In this document: positions 15,322-24,293 of the stretch, one piece after another
Layout: each line of letters opens with the position of its first letter
Numbering within the stretch: position 1 is the stretch's first letter
Assembly (NCBI GenBank): GCA_035686305.1
Contig: DASRZP010000013.1
Coordinates: forward strand, 1 to 35,942
Direction of reading: 5' to 3'
DNA: 35,942 bases
Source: Thermodesulfovibrionales bacterium
GTDB taxonomy: Bacteria > Nitrospirota > Thermodesulfovibrionia > Thermodesulfovibrionales > UBA9159
Notes under the pieces: generated by a model
Told to the model about the DNA's origin: nothing
Database searches by the model: none
The model's input: the letters and a program-made list of their open reading frames with translations, nothing else
Position numbers and translations under genes: made by a program

Positions 15322-16252
15322 CAGCACCGTGCTTATAGCCCTTGGTGGAAATGCCCTCATCCTTCCTGGCGAGAAAGGATACATCGAGCAACAATTCAGC
15401 CATACCAATGCCTGCATGAGGCCGATAGCGGCCTTGATTTCCCGTGGGGTGCGAATGGTCATCACCCACGGCAACGGCCCCATTGTCGGGAATATTTTGC
15501 TGAGGAATGAATGTGCGAAGGGCTACATACCTCCCATGCCCCTTTATATCTGCGTCGCCGACAGCCAGGGAGGAATAGGCGCGATGATGGCGGAGAGCTT
15601 GCAATCTGAACTGAAAAGACTCGGTATGAACAGGGCTGTTGCGGCAATTATTACCCATGTTCTCGTGGACGGGAATGATCCGGCCTTCAGAGAACCGACA
15701 AAACCTATAGGTCCTCACTACTCCGACGATGAGGCCCGTAAGCACGTTGAGCAGGGATGGGTGATGCGTAAGATACCGGGGAGAGGCTGGAGGAGGCTCG
15801 TCCCATCTCCAAGACCCGGGAGGATTATAGAGCTTGAGGCGATCAAGATCTCTTTTGAAAACGGCATTGTTCCCATCGCCTCAGGCGGCGGGGGAGTTCC
15901 CGTTGTAGAAGAAGATGGAAGAATAAAGGGCACAGATGCAGTCATAGACAAAGACCTCTCCGCGAGCCTCCTTGCCCGCGAGCTCTGTCTGGACAAGTTC
16001 ATAGTGCTTACCGATGTGGACGGCGTATATCTAAACTGGGAAGGTGAGCATAAACAAAGACTTGAAAATCTCAGCATGAAAGATGCAAAGAGACATCTTC
16101 TCGAAGGCCAGTTCCCCCGTGGGAGCATGGGGCCAAAGATAGAGGCTGCGATCCAGTTTCTCGAGTCAGGAGGAAAAGAGGTGATAATCGCGAGACCTGA
16201 AGAAATGGTGGAGGCCATGGAGGGCAAGGCCGGCACAAGGATTACAGCCTGA
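15311..16252 (+). CDS. arcC: carbamate kinase
   Basis: A 313-residue amino-acid-kinase-fold enzyme that interconverts carbamoyl phosphate plus ADP with carbamate plus ATP. Signatures are 'VLIALGGNAL' near the N terminus, 'VITHGNGPIVGN', 'VPIASGGGGVPVV', 'DAVIDKDLSASLLA' (the lysine and aspartate of the active site) and 'LTDVDGVYLNW'. The length is typical of ArcC. No arginine deiminase or ornithine carbamoyltransferase is nearby, so carbamoyl phosphate must come from another source. Its partner is the overlapping P-loop protein upstream. It ends 16 nt from the convergent glgP gene, with no clear terminator between. Confidence 0.92.
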   Translation: MPFNSTVLIALGGNALILPGEKGYIEQQFSHTNACMRPIAALISRGVRMVITHGNGPIVGNILLRNECAKGYIPPMPLYICVADSQGGIGAMMAESLQSELKRLGMNRAVAAIITHVLVDGNDPAFREPTKPIGPHYSDDEARKHVEQGWVMRKIPGRGWRRLVPSPRPGRIIELEAIKISFENGIVPIASGGGGVPVVEEDGRIKGTDAVIDKDLSASLLARELCLDKFIVLTDVDGVYLNWEGEHKQRLENLSMKDAKRHLLEGQFPRGSMGPKIEAAIQFLESGGKEVIIARPEEMVEAMEGKAGTRITA

Positions 16253-16268
16253 AGGATTCCGGCAGCTG

Positions 16269-17999
16269 TCAGCGTATGTAAGCGTCAGTCACGTATCTTC
16301 TCATCATCCTGTGGGAGTTGAAGTAGTATGCGTTCTTCCCGATGGCGTTCTGCATGATCCTTATCCATGTGGCCCTGTCATTGTAGTACGTCGGCAGAAT
16401 GGCATGTTCGAGTTTGTTATAGAGGTCTTCCGAGTCCTGGGCATTGTCGCCGCCGCCTTCTGAGACATGGCTTTCTGAAGGATAGGGGCCGATTGCCCAC
16501 CCGGTAAAGCCTTCGATGTGACCCTCTATCCACCAGCCATCGAGGACGCTGAAATTGGGTACGCCGTTATGGGTGGCCTTCATGCCGCTCGTGCCTGAGG
16601 CTTCGAGGGGTCTCATCGGCGTGTTCAGCCATACGTCAACCCCTGATACGAGTTTCAGCGCCATATCCATGTTGTAGTTAGGGAGATAGGCTATGGTGAT
16701 GCTTCCCCTGAGCTTCTCCTTGATAACGTAGATCTTTTCTATCAGCCACTTCCCTGTCTCGTCCCGGGGATGTGCCTTTCCGGCGTAGACGATCTGGAGC
16801 CTGCCCGAACCGATTCTCTGGAGCCTTTCGATATCTGTGAAGAGGAGGTCTGCCCTTTTGTATGCAGTCGCCCTTCGGGCGAACCCGAGGGTGAAGATGG
16901 CGGGATCGAGGATTGTTCCGGTTTCTGCCTTGACAAAATCTGCCAAATCCTTCTTCGCCTCCCTATGGGCCGCCCAGATCTCCTCATCAGGAATGCGGCC
17001 GATTCTCACAAAGAGTTCAGGTTCATTTGCCCAGCCCGGGAGATACTTGTCGTAGATCCTTTTGAAACTGTCACAGGTCCATGTATAGGAATGGACGCCA
17101 TTTGTTATGGAGTGTATCTCATATCCGGGGAACATGTTCTTGGATACCTCACCATGTTTCTTGGCGACTCCGTTGACGTATTCGCTCAAATTCAGTGCGA
17201 GGAGGGTCATATTCATATGGTCCCTGCCTGCGAGATCCTTCAGGACACTGATGGGAATAGGTTCACCGAGGACCCTCTCAACAAGATCATAGGGAAACTT
17301 GTCATGCCCTGCCTCGACAGGGGTATGGGTAGTGAAGACGCAGAGGTCCTTTACCCTTTCGACATCCCATACGAGGCGCTCGTCCCATACCTCTTCGATA
17401 TCCCTCTTGTGCTCCTTGAGGAGTTCAAGGGAGAGGAGGCTTGCATGGCCTTCGTTCATGTGATATTTCTTTATTACAAACCCTAGCCTGTTCAACATCC
17501 TCACCCCGCCGATGCCGAGGACGATCTCCTGCTTCAGCCTGTAGGCCTTATCACCACCATAGAGATGGGAGGTGATCTCCCTGTCGTCAGCTGCGTTGGC
17601 CGGGTCGTCGGTGTCGAGATAGAAGAGGGGCACGCTTCCGCCGGTGAGGCTCTTCACCTCGTAGAGCCACGTCCGTACTGTGACATCCCGTCCTTCTATC
17701 TCGACCGTTATCCGTTCAGGAAGGAGCTCCATGAATTTCGATATGTCCCATTCTTCGGACTCTTCCCTCTGCCTTCCTTTTTCATCGAGGACCTGTCTGA
17801 AATAACCCTTCTTGCTGATGAGCGTCACCCCGACCATAGGAAGCCTGAGGTCTGCCGCTGACTTGATGGTATCTCCTGCGAGCACTCCAAGTCCGCCGCT
17901 GTATGAGGGGATCTCTCTTCTGATGCCTATCTCCATCGAGAAGTAGGCGATCTTCGGGTCCTTGGTGAAATGCTCTAAACGATCACGATTGGGGTTCAT
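16269..17999 (-). CDS. glgP: alpha-glucan (glycogen/maltodextrin) phosphorylase, short form
   Basis: A 576-residue phosphorylase that releases glucose-1-phosphate from alpha-1,4-glucans. 'KIAYFSMEIGIRREIPSYSG' is the conserved N-terminal block, 'YHMNEGHASLLSLELL' follows, and the PLP lysine is K474 in 'EASGTSGMKATHNGVPNFS'. The length is well below the 800 or more residues of classical GlgP and fits the short alpha-glucan phosphorylase subfamily seen in thermophiles and anaerobes. It ends with 'NSHRMMRRYVTDAYIR', a usual end for that group. It stands alone on the minus strand and converges on arcC. AAGGGATGG precedes the ATG. Confidence 0.92.
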   Translation of the reverse strand: MNPNRDRLEHFTKDPKIAYFSMEIGIRREIPSYSGGLGVLAGDTIKSAADLRLPMVGVTLISKKGYFRQVLDEKGRQREESEEWDISKFMELLPERITVEIEGRDVTVRTWLYEVKSLTGGSVPLFYLDTDDPANAADDREITSHLYGGDKAYRLKQEIVLGIGGVRMLNRLGFVIKKYHMNEGHASLLSLELLKEHKRDIEEVWDERLVWDVERVKDLCVFTTHTPVEAGHDKFPYDLVERVLGEPIPISVLKDLAGRDHMNMTLLALNLSEYVNGVAKKHGEVSKNMFPGYEIHSITNGVHSYTWTCDSFKRIYDKYLPGWANEPELFVRIGRIPDEEIWAAHREAKKDLADFVKAETGTILDPAIFTLGFARRATAYKRADLLFTDIERLQRIGSGRLQIVYAGKAHPRDETGKWLIEKIYVIKEKLRGSITIAYLPNYNMDMALKLVSGVDVWLNTPMRPLEASGTSGMKATHNGVPNFSVLDGWWIEGHIEGFTGWAIGPYPSESHVSEGGGDNAQDSEDLYNKLEHAILPTYYNDRATWIRIMQNAIGKNAYYFNSHRMMRRYVTDAYIR

Positions 18000-18324
18000 A
18001 GCGCCATCCCTTGTTCAGCATCATCGTCTCCGTCCCATGAGACGGATCAGTCTGGAGAGAATATATAGCATATAGGACATTCTTCTGTCTATGCTTCGGG
18101 CATCTCGACGAAACATCTCCTATGATAACACTTCGACGTTCAACACTTCATCCGCGATCTCACGGTGCATGGAACAGATCTGCCGCTCCCGGGGTCACGC
18201 TTCTCGAAGGGATGGCGGAAGATAGGCCAAAAGAGAGGCCGCGGCTTTCACAACGGATCATCAAGCGACATGGTAGTTAAAGTTTTCTTTCGTCATGCCG
18301 ATGAGATACATAAGGAGTCACAGC
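18000..18324. other. 325-nt spacer between glgP and a small plus-strand gene
   Basis: This divergent region must hold the glgP promoter and that of the 41-residue gene at 18325. I see no confident promoter boxes, repeats or RNA structure. Open frames in it are short and lack ribosome sites. Confidence 0.5.
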
Positions 18325-18450
18325 ATGGACCCGGAGAGAATGAAAGAGATCGTCGAAATCCTCATGGAGAGTACGTTCTATTTTGATCTCAGCCTTGAGG
18401 AGCGACACTATCTTATCCGCCATATCCTCGCCATATCATTGACTCCGTAA
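18325..18450 (+). CDS. 41-residue small protein, unknown function
   Basis: ATG 18325 is preceded by AAGGAG with 8-nt spacing, a strong ribosome site, and the frame runs to TAA at 18448-18450. The peptide starts MDPERMKEIVEILMES and has a central YFDLSLEERHYLIRHI, so it reads as two amphipathic helices joined by an aromatic turn, without a signal peptide or cysteines. I do not recognise a named family. The composition is that of a real soluble helical protein. It lies 118 nt before the CobA-HemD gene on the same strand and could share its transcript. Confidence 0.55.
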   Translation: MDPERMKEIVEILMESTFYFDLSLEERHYLIRHILAISLTP

Positions 18451-18568
18451 GGAGTGACCTGGATTCTTTATCCCTGGACATCAGAATGATCTTCTTCCGT
18501 GGCCCCATGGTCCCTCCCTGCTTTCTTCCGGTCGTTGACCCAGACCTTCAAAAAATAATTATGGTAGA

Positions 18569-20119
18569 ATGGATAAAATGAAAAAGGGGAAGGGCAAAGT
18601 CTATCTTGTCGGGGCTGGTCCCGGCGATATCGGTCTTCTCACGGTGAAGGGTCTGAAGTGTCTCCAGAAGGCTGAGGTCGTTGTCTACGATCTGCATTTG
18701 AACGCACAGGTGCTCAATTATATCAATCACGATGCGGAATTTATCTATGCAGGCAAAAGCGGCGGCCATCACGCCATGACACAGGAAGAGATCAACAAGG
18801 TCCTTGTTGCGAAGGCCCTCGAAGGCAAGACCGTCTGCAGGCTGAAGGGCGGTGACCCTTTTGTCTTCGGCCGCGGCGGCGAGGAGGCGGTGGAACTCGT
18901 TCAAAAGGGCATTGAGTTCGAAGTAGTCCCCGGCGTCAGTTCATCGGTGGCTGCACCTGCCTATGCCGGCATCCCCCTGACGCACCGGCTCTATTCTTCC
19001 TCCTTTGCCGTGATCCCCGGGTACGAAGACACGACCAAGGAAGCATCATCGATAGACTGGACGAGACTCGCAACAGGCGTCGGGACCCTTGTGATCCTCA
19101 TGGCGGTAAAGAACCTCGATATGCTTGTCCGGAAGCTCATCGAGAACGGCAGGAACCCTGCGACACCCGTTGCAGTTGTGAGATGGGGGACACGACCTGA
19201 CCAGAAGACGATTGTGAGCACGTTGAAAGAGATCGTTTCCGAGGTGAAGGAGCGGGAGATAAAGCCCCCGGCCGTCGTTGTCATCGGCGAGGTTGTGCGG
19301 CTGCGGGAAACTCTTCAATGGTACGAGAAGAAGCCTCTCTTCGGCCATCGGGTCCTTGTGACAAGGGAACATTCCTCAGGGTTCGAACCTCTTGAAGAGT
19401 TGGGAGCCGAGATACTCGAATTCCCCACCATCGAGATCGTCCCTCCCCTGAGCTATGATGAACTCGATGCATCGATTGGAAAGATATCTTCCTATGACTG
19501 GCTGATATTCACGAGTGCAAATGGGGTCAAATATTTCCTCCGGAGGTTCTTTGAACTCGACAGGGACATACGGGACTTGAAGGGCATAAAGATATGCGCA
19601 ATCGGCACGAAGACGGCAGCAGAGATAAAGAGATACGGCATGAAGGTCGACCGTGTGCCGGAAGAATTCAGGGCAGAAGGGTTGATCGAGACCTTCGCGC
19701 TAGAAGACGGAAAGGAGAAGACAGAGAAGAGACTGGAGGGGATGAAGTTTCTCCTGCCTCGGGCAGAGACCGCGCGGGAGCTCTTTCCTGAAAAGGTAAG
19801 AGAACTGGGAGGGGAAATCGACGTCCCGCCTGTTTATCGGGCGGTGAAGCCCGAGCTTCACGGAAGAAGGCTGAAGAGGTTCCTGAAGGAGGGAAGAATA
19901 ACGATCGCGACCTTTACGAGTGCGGCCACCTTTACGAATTTTGTCGAGATCATCGGTGATGAGGCGCTCGACTTCTTAAAGGGCGTCACAGTCGCTGCCA
20001 TCGGGCCTGTTACGGCGAGGACCATAGAAAAGGCGGGGCTGAACGTTCATATCATGCCGAAGGAGGCGACCATTGAGGCCATGGTGGCAGAGATCATAAG
20101 AGAGAAAAGCAAGAGTTGA
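18569..20119 (+). CDS. cobA-hemD: uroporphyrinogen-III C-methyltransferase / uroporphyrinogen-III synthase fusion
   Basis: A 516-residue bifunctional enzyme. Residues 1-250 are the SAM-dependent methyltransferase: 'KVYLVGAGPGDIGLLTVKG', 'VCRLKGGDPFVFGRGGEE' and 'EVVPGVSSSVAAPAYAGIPL' are the standard SUMT motifs for making precorrin-2. From about residue 260 ('GHRVLVTREHSSGFEPLEE') to the end is HemD, which closes and inverts ring D of hydroxymethylbilane. 'FTSANGVKYFL' and 'TFTSAATFTNFVE' are its two hinge-domain signatures. The fusion couples two successive steps at the branch to sirohaem, cobalamin and haem d1, and is common in Gram-positive and several anaerobic lineages. The start ATG 18569 has only a weak ribosome site; ATG 18578 follows three codons later. 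Confidence 0.93.
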   Translation: MDKMKKGKGKVYLVGAGPGDIGLLTVKGLKCLQKAEVVVYDLHLNAQVLNYINHDAEFIYAGKSGGHHAMTQEEINKVLVAKALEGKTVCRLKGGDPFVFGRGGEEAVELVQKGIEFEVVPGVSSSVAAPAYAGIPLTHRLYSSSFAVIPGYEDTTKEASSIDWTRLATGVGTLVILMAVKNLDMLVRKLIENGRNPATPVAVVRWGTRPDQKTIVSTLKEIVSEVKEREIKPPAVVVIGEVVRLRETLQWYEKKPLFGHRVLVTREHSSGFEPLEELGAEILEFPTIEIVPPLSYDELDASIGKISSYDWLIFTSANGVKYFLRRFFELDRDIRDLKGIKICAIGTKTAAEIKRYGMKVDRVPEEFRAEGLIETFALEDGKEKTEKRLEGMKFLLPRAETARELFPEKVRELGGEIDVPPVYRAVKPELHGRRLKRFLKEGRITIATFTSAATFTNFVEIIGDEALDFLKGVTVAAIGPVTARTIEKAGLNVHIMPKEATIEAMVAEIIREKSKS

Positions 20120-20425
20120 GGTGAAGAGGAACGCCCCTGCGTAACCTTACTTCACTGGAAGCACCGTCCGAAGTCGATTATTTGTAGTTGCCACTACTTG
20201 ACCTCCCTGACAATGTCCGAAACAGTTGGGCCGTGGAGTACACCGAGACTGGTGCAATTTTGGTACAGGATCGCTTTCCGAAAGAGACCTTCTCTCCTCG
20301 GAAGATCACGGTTGGATGGCACATGTCTTATTTACATATCGAGGGAATGAGAGGGGAGCTCTTCAAATATGAAAGAAAAAGAACGGATGCCGGCATCCCC
20401 GCCGACATCCGCAGTTACCATGGCC
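20120..20425. other. 306-nt spacer between cobA-hemD and the YHS-domain gene (convergent)
   Basis: Apart from a minus-strand terminator at 20372-20411, nothing is certain. A plus-strand frame from ATG near 20214 would give about 45 residues with basic and aromatic content, but it lacks a ribosome site and I recognise no family. It may be a remnant. Confidence 0.4.
20372..20411 (-). terminator. rho-independent terminator after the YHS-domain gene
   Basis: On the minus strand CGGATG-T-CGGC, loop GGGGAT, GCCG-G-CATCCG makes an 11-bp stem counting one T-G wobble (20384-20411). It is followed by TTCTTTTTCTTT (20372-20383). It starts 15 nt after the YHS stop codon. Confidence 0.85.
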
Positions 20426-20878
20426 TTATTTTGCGTATTTGTCAGGGTTCTTTCTGAAGTCATCGATACAGGACATACAGCAGAAGTAGTAACTCTTGCC
20501 TTTGTAATCAATAACCGGCGTGTCCGCTGCTACCTGAAATTTAGAGTTGCTGACAGGACACATCTCGGACTTTCCGATCTCGTCTTTTGTCGGCTGACGA
20601 AGAGGCAGCTCTCCTGATGCAGCATATTTGGTGGGATTCTTCTTAAAATCTCCCACGCAATGGGGGCAGCAGAAGTAATAACTCTTGCCTTTGTAATCGA
20701 TTACCGGCGTGTCCTTTCTGACTTCAAATTTCACGTTCATAACAGGACAATTGACCATCCTGCCGATCTCATCTTTAGTCGCCTTACGTTCCTTCATGTC
20801 ATCGGCCTGAATCGTTCCTGCAAGGCCGAAAATGAAGAGCAACGCAACGATCAAAGTAATCTGTCTGGCTATTTTCAT
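20426..20878 (-). CDS. exported protein with two YHS-type metal-binding domains
   Basis: A 150-residue protein with a signal peptide (residues 1-25, ending TIQA). It then has two copies of the same 45-residue module, about 42-87 and 105-149. Each has the pattern CPV-x-N-x-KF, DTPVIDYKGKSYYFCC, C, DF-KNP-KYA. The cysteines are C44, C70, C71, C74 and C107, C133, C134, C137, as expected of YHS/TRASH-like modules that bind copper or other soft metals. At DNA level the two halves are almost identical over about 48 nt (20475-20524 and 20667-20714), a recent duplication with a period near 192 nt. The ribosome site AAGGAGGTGA is very strong. The location suggests a periplasmic metal buffer. Confidence 0.85.
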   Translation of the reverse strand: MKIARQITLIVALLFIFGLAGTIQADDMKERKATKDEIGRMVNCPVMNVKFEVRKDTPVIDYKGKSYYFCCPHCVGDFKKNPTKYAASGELPLRQPTKDEIGKSEMCPVSNSKFQVAADTPVIDYKGKSYYFCCMSCIDDFRKNPDKYAK

Positions 20879-21016
20879 TCTCTTTCACCTCCTTTCTCGC
20901 AAGACTACACATCAAAAAACAGGGAACGTTAACAACGCTAACCCATGCCTAAAGGCTTTAGTAATGCTTCGCCAAGTCAGTTTAAGTGTATGTGAGAACC
21001 TCGCCAAAACGTTTGT

Positions 21017-21382
21017 TTAATGGAATATAGTCGCTCCCATGCCGAGATTATCCCAGCCATTTGCAGAGCCGTCACCGTTTGATCCAAGGTGGATATACGC
21101 TTCATGAAAGTCCAGCCCGAAAGTCGGCAGGATGCGCTTGGAATAGTCGATATCGATTTGCGTTAACTTGTTCGGTTCATCCCCAGACAATTTGGCTGCG
21201 TGTACCAGTATCGAGAACTCATCACCAATGAAGGGATCGTCAACCTGAAATATGGTCGGGAAAAACCTCTTTCCGGCAAGCCCGTGAGCCAAAATTGCGG
21301 CAGGCATGAGAAGAACAATCACCAGACCAAAGCCGAAGACACGGTATATCCTTGCCAGTATTGAAAGTATTGAATGTCTCAT
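21017..21382 (-). pseudogene. truncated exported protein (N-terminal part of a longer outer-membrane-like family)
   Basis: The frame encodes 121 residues: a signal peptide (hydrophobic 'VFGFGLVIVLLMPAAILA', cleavage near AHG), then 'HGLAGKRFFPTIFQVDDPF' and 'SKRILPTFGLDFHEAYIHLG', ending abruptly at 'WDNLGMGATIFH'. I know this block as the start of uncharacterised proteins of about 290 residues in metal-handling regions of Geobacter-like bacteria, with a beta-barrel-like C-terminal part. That part is missing. The 138 nt between this stop and the YHS start show no continuation in another frame. It could still be expressed, since start and signal are intact. Confidence 0.5.
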
Positions 21383-21530
21383 GTTTCTCTCTCCATAGTA
21401 TCTTCGTTCATTCTATCAGCGAGATTCATCAGTGTCAATATATTTCTGGCGACGTATGAAGTCTCTGTCAAACAATGTCTCGTCATGATAATCAATAGTA
21501 TTTAGGCTCTAAGATATGCAAAGAGCTTCG

Positions 21531-22083
21531 TCACCTGACCCCGGCTGAGTCCATCCTCTCCTCTTTCCTTCTCAAAGCGTTGACAATAACCCGATTAAGA
21601 TTTGTCGCATAGACAACACAAAGTGAAAAAGTGATGCCCACAAAGCTTCAAGACGTATTGACAGAAAAGAAAAACCAGAATAGCGGCTGTTGATCCCACG
21701 GCAACAGCACCAATCTCAACATTTTGGTCGCTAATCGAGTCCTCATTGATTACATTTGCTCTCTGTAAAAGTGCCTGCAGTGATACCGCTCACCGCATGA
21801 AGAATAACTGCAAAAAAAATCATCAAAAACTTTTCAACAACCGTCTTGCGTCTTCTTATAAAGGCATGGAAAAAGGAAAGAATCCATCCGACAAAGAGGA
21901 AAGCCAAGAAAGCCAAGAGAAGAAAAGGACTCCCTTCCCCCTTGGATAGAGAAAAGTTTGCCTCTCGAATAAAATCCATGTTAGCAACGAAAATGAGAAT
22001 GCATGTCAAGCTCATCACAAAAAGGGTTAGAACCACGCACAATTATAGCTTGGGCAAGATATGCAGTATTCAGGAAGAGCAAT
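21531..22083 (-). pseudogene. decayed polytopic membrane-protein gene with several frame shifts
   Basis: Hydrophobic segments run on across three minus-strand frames. About 22015-22070 reads 'IALLFLNTAYLAQAIIV'. The longest open piece (21743-22042) reads 'LTLFVMSLTCILIFVANMDF' and later 'FLLLAFLAFLFVGWILSFF'. About 21610-21770 reads 'VEIGAVAVGSTAAILVFLF', and 21531-21640 ends in 'VYATNLNRVIVNALRRKEE'. Each change of frame occurs where hydrophobicity would otherwise break, as in a frame-shifted gene. The longest piece has only a TTG directly after a stop as start. I do not recognise the family. Confidence 0.4.
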
Positions 22084-22084
22084 G

Positions 22085-22675
22085 CTATGGGCCATAGAAC
22101 CACCTTTTCCAATTCCAGAAGTGAATAAGCTTTTGCGTGAAGGCTGTATCGCTCAGTTTTTCCGCTAGGTCTGCAAGTTCAGCCTTGTTTTTCTCTATCT
22201 CCTTGAACTGTTCTTTCTCGATCCCTCCGTCAAGGATAAACTGTCTAATCTTTTCTAGTTCCCCATTATCGAGCCAAATGCCGTGTCTTCCACATTCATC
22301 TATGATCAAGCCTGATATATGAGCATAATTCTTTCGCACCATGAGTTTCCCACACCTTGCACAGGGGAGATATTCGATTGTGTCCGGCAGAGGAGGACGA
22401 CTATATTCTTTCTTGAGCTGTTCTTCCCTATAGACTGTCGACTCGGCCGTGAGGACATCAAACTCTCCAGGATCAAGCCAAAGGCCGTTACATCGCGGAC
22501 AGGCGTATATATCTACCACATCCTCTCTCTTACGCTCAAGATGGATTTTGCACCTGGGGCATATGGGACTTTTAAGACTTTTCGCATCGCCAACCCTTCC
22601 CCCGCAAAAAGGGCAGAGGACACTTTTAGGATTTACATCCTTTCCGCACTGGGGGCATTTGACAAGTTCCACCAT
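22085..22675 (-). CDS. zinc-ribbon protein with two TFIIB-type (zf-TFIIB) domains
   Basis: A 196-residue soluble protein. It opens with a rubredoxin-like ribbon ('VKCPQCGKDVNPKSVLCPFCGGRVG'-type, two CxxC pairs). Two zf-TFIIB modules follow: CPRC-x14-'YACPRCNGLWLDPGEF' around residues 39-72, then CARC with 'DECGRHGIWLDNGELEKI' around 104-145. In the second module the last ribbon has C-G-R-H in place of CxxC, so histidine probably replaces one zinc ligand. The C-terminal 50 residues are helical and charged. The family is widespread and poorly understood. A -10-like TATAAT lies at 22730-22735 on the same strand. Confidence 0.8.
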   Translation of the reverse strand: MVELVKCPQCGKDVNPKSVLCPFCGGRVGDAKSLKSPICPRCKIHLERKREDVVDIYACPRCNGLWLDPGEFDVLTAESTVYREEQLKKEYSRPPLPDTIEYLPCARCGKLMVRKNYAHISGLIIDECGRHGIWLDNGELEKIRQFILDGGIEKEQFKEIEKNKAELADLAEKLSDTAFTQKLIHFWNWKRWFYGP

Positions 22676-22729
22676 TTCCCTTTCATTGACGACACTCGCA
22701 GATGTCGCTTTCGAGTTATAATTTGCACC

Positions 22730-22735
22730 ATTATA
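22730..22735 (-). promoter_or_regulatory. -10 box (TATAAT) upstream of the zf-TFIIB gene
   Basis: A perfect TATAAT on the minus strand, 55 nt before the zf-TFIIB start at 22675. No good -35 box is found at 16-18 nt, so it may need an activator or be of extended type. The rest of the 22676-22940 gap shows nothing else. Confidence 0.35.
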
Positions 22736-22940
22736 ACAAATCAGAAATATGAGGACTACGGAAGGACCTTTGCCACGAGAGGGACAAGATCACCTAGTTG
22801 CATCTTCACTTCGTCACTATCAACTATCGGAGAGTATTCAGCTACTTACTCGCAACTCCCCGCGTCGGGTTGACGTTTTCCTTCATGCCTTCTCTCAGCA
22901 AGCCTCATCTCTCTTCTGGTCCTGCCTTCCCGATTTTAGA

Positions 22941-24191
22941 TTATTCCACCCTTACCCTATAGAACCTTTTCTTGCCGACCCTTATGATATGTTCACCTTC
23001 CGTGAGCACGGTGTCGGGATCTGTTATCAGCCTCTCGTCTATCTTTACGCCACCCTGTTTGATGAGCCTCATCGCCTCGCTCGTACTCTTTGCGAGCCCC
23101 GTTGTCTTCATGATCTGGGGGAGCCATGTCCCTTTCTCGCCGCCCGAAGCTGAGATCGTAAGTGAAGGCAAGGTCGATTCGATGGTCGAGATGTCCTTTC
23201 TTTCGAAGATCATCTCGTATTCCTTCCGTGCCGTTTCCGCCTCTCCAGGACCGTGATACTTCGTGACAAGCTCCATTGCGAGTTCTTTCTTCGCCTCCCT
23301 CGGGTCTCTCTCTCCCTTCTTCAGCTTCTCCCTGAGCGTGTTGAACTCGTCGAGGGATATACGGCTCAGGAGCTCATAGTAGCGTTCTATGAGGCCGTCG
23401 GGCAGGCTCATGACCTTCTTGAATATCCCGGTCAGTTCACCGTTGACATATTCGAAGGCAGGCTCGTCGATACCGATGTAGTTTCCGAGGCTCTTTGACA
23501 TCTTGTTTACGCCGTCAAGGCCTTCGAGGAGGGGCATCATGAGAACGACCTGCTCTTCCACATCCATCTTCCTCTGGATGGTCCTTCCCATGAGGAGGTT
23601 GAATTTTTGATCTGTGCCCCCGAGTTCCACATCTGCCTTCAGGGCCACGGAATCGTATGCCTGGAACAGGGGATAGTAGAATTCGAGGATGCTGATGTCC
23701 TGCTGATTCTTGAACCTCTTCTTAAAGTCTTCCCGTTCGAGCATTCTCGCGACAGTCTGCATGGCCCCGAGCCTCACGAGCTCCATGTTCCCCATGGTGC
23801 TGAGCCATTCGCTGTTGAATGTTATTCTGGTTTTTTGGGGGTCGAGGATCTTGAAGACCTGTGTCCTGTACGTCTCGGCATTCTTCAGGACCTCTTCTCT
23901 CGTGAGCGGCTTGCGCATCTCGCTCTTTCCGGAGGGATCTCCGATCATGCCGGTAAAATCGCCGATCAGGAAAATCACCTCGTGCCCGAGGTCCTGAAAC
24001 TGACGCATCTTTTCGAGGAGGACCGTATGTCCGAGATGGATATCGGGCGCCGTCGGATCAAAGCCCGCCTTTACCCTTAGAGGTCTTTCTTCTCTATACG
24101 ATCTATCGAGCTTGCGGATGAGGTCGCTCTCGAGGATGATCTCGACGGTCCCTCTCTTGATGATCTCCAGCTGTCTCGATGGCTCCATCAT
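22941..24191 (-). CDS. tyrS: tyrosyl-tRNA synthetase
   Basis: A 416-residue class I aminoacyl-tRNA synthetase that charges tRNA-Tyr. The HIGH motif is 'HLGH' at 52-55 in '[20 protein letters not shown]', and KMSKS is at 230-234 in '[14 protein letters not shown]'. '[21 protein letters not shown]' recognises tyrosine and the adenylate. The C-terminal 60 residues are an S4 RNA-binding domain ('[14 protein letters not shown]'). Length and the HLGH variant indicate the TyrZ-like bacterial group. ATG 24191 is followed at once by a second ATG at 24188. The gene lies 102 nt after the FmdB gene on the same strand. Confidence 0.95.
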   Translation of the reverse strand: MMEPSRQLEIIKRGTVEIILESDLIRKLDRSYREERPLRVKAGFDPTAPDIHLGHTVLLEKMRQFQDLGHEVIFLIGDFTGMIGDPSGKSEMRKPLTREEVLKNAETYRTQVFKILDPQKTRITFNSEWLSTMGNMELVRLGAMQTVARMLEREDFKKRFKNQQDISILEFYYPLFQAYDSVALKADVELGGTDQKFNLLMGRTIQRKMDVEEQVVLMMPLLEGLDGVNKMSKSLGNYIGIDEPAFEYVNGELTGIFKKVMSLPDGLIERYYELLSRISLDEFNTLREKLKKGERDPREAKKELAMELVTKYHGPGEAETARKEYEMIFERKDISTIESTLPSLTISASGGEKGTWLPQIMKTTGLAKSTSEAMRLIKQGGVKIDERLITDPDTVLTEGEHIIRVGKKRFYRVRVE

Positions 24192-24293
24192 GGCTGATTA
24201 TGATAAAACGGAAGGACGAGCCGCGTCAAATCACTTCAAGTTCTCATGCCGACGAACCCTTGTTGGAGAAGTTGATGGTGGATTCCGGCGCTC

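Noticed and set aside
20188-20457. An 89-codon plus-strand frame after cobA-hemD
   Set aside because: It begins at TTG without a ribosome site, runs into the antisense of the YHS gene and its terminator, and matches no family I know.
20475-20714. Two near-identical 48-nt repeats that could suggest a CRISPR or mobile repeat
   Set aside because: Only two copies exist and they encode the same conserved YHS residues in frame, so they come from domain duplication.
21531-22083. Reading the stops in the decayed membrane gene as further Sec codons
   Set aside because: Continuation needs changes of frame, not only UGA readthrough, and no U-S-G-S context or hairpin is seen.
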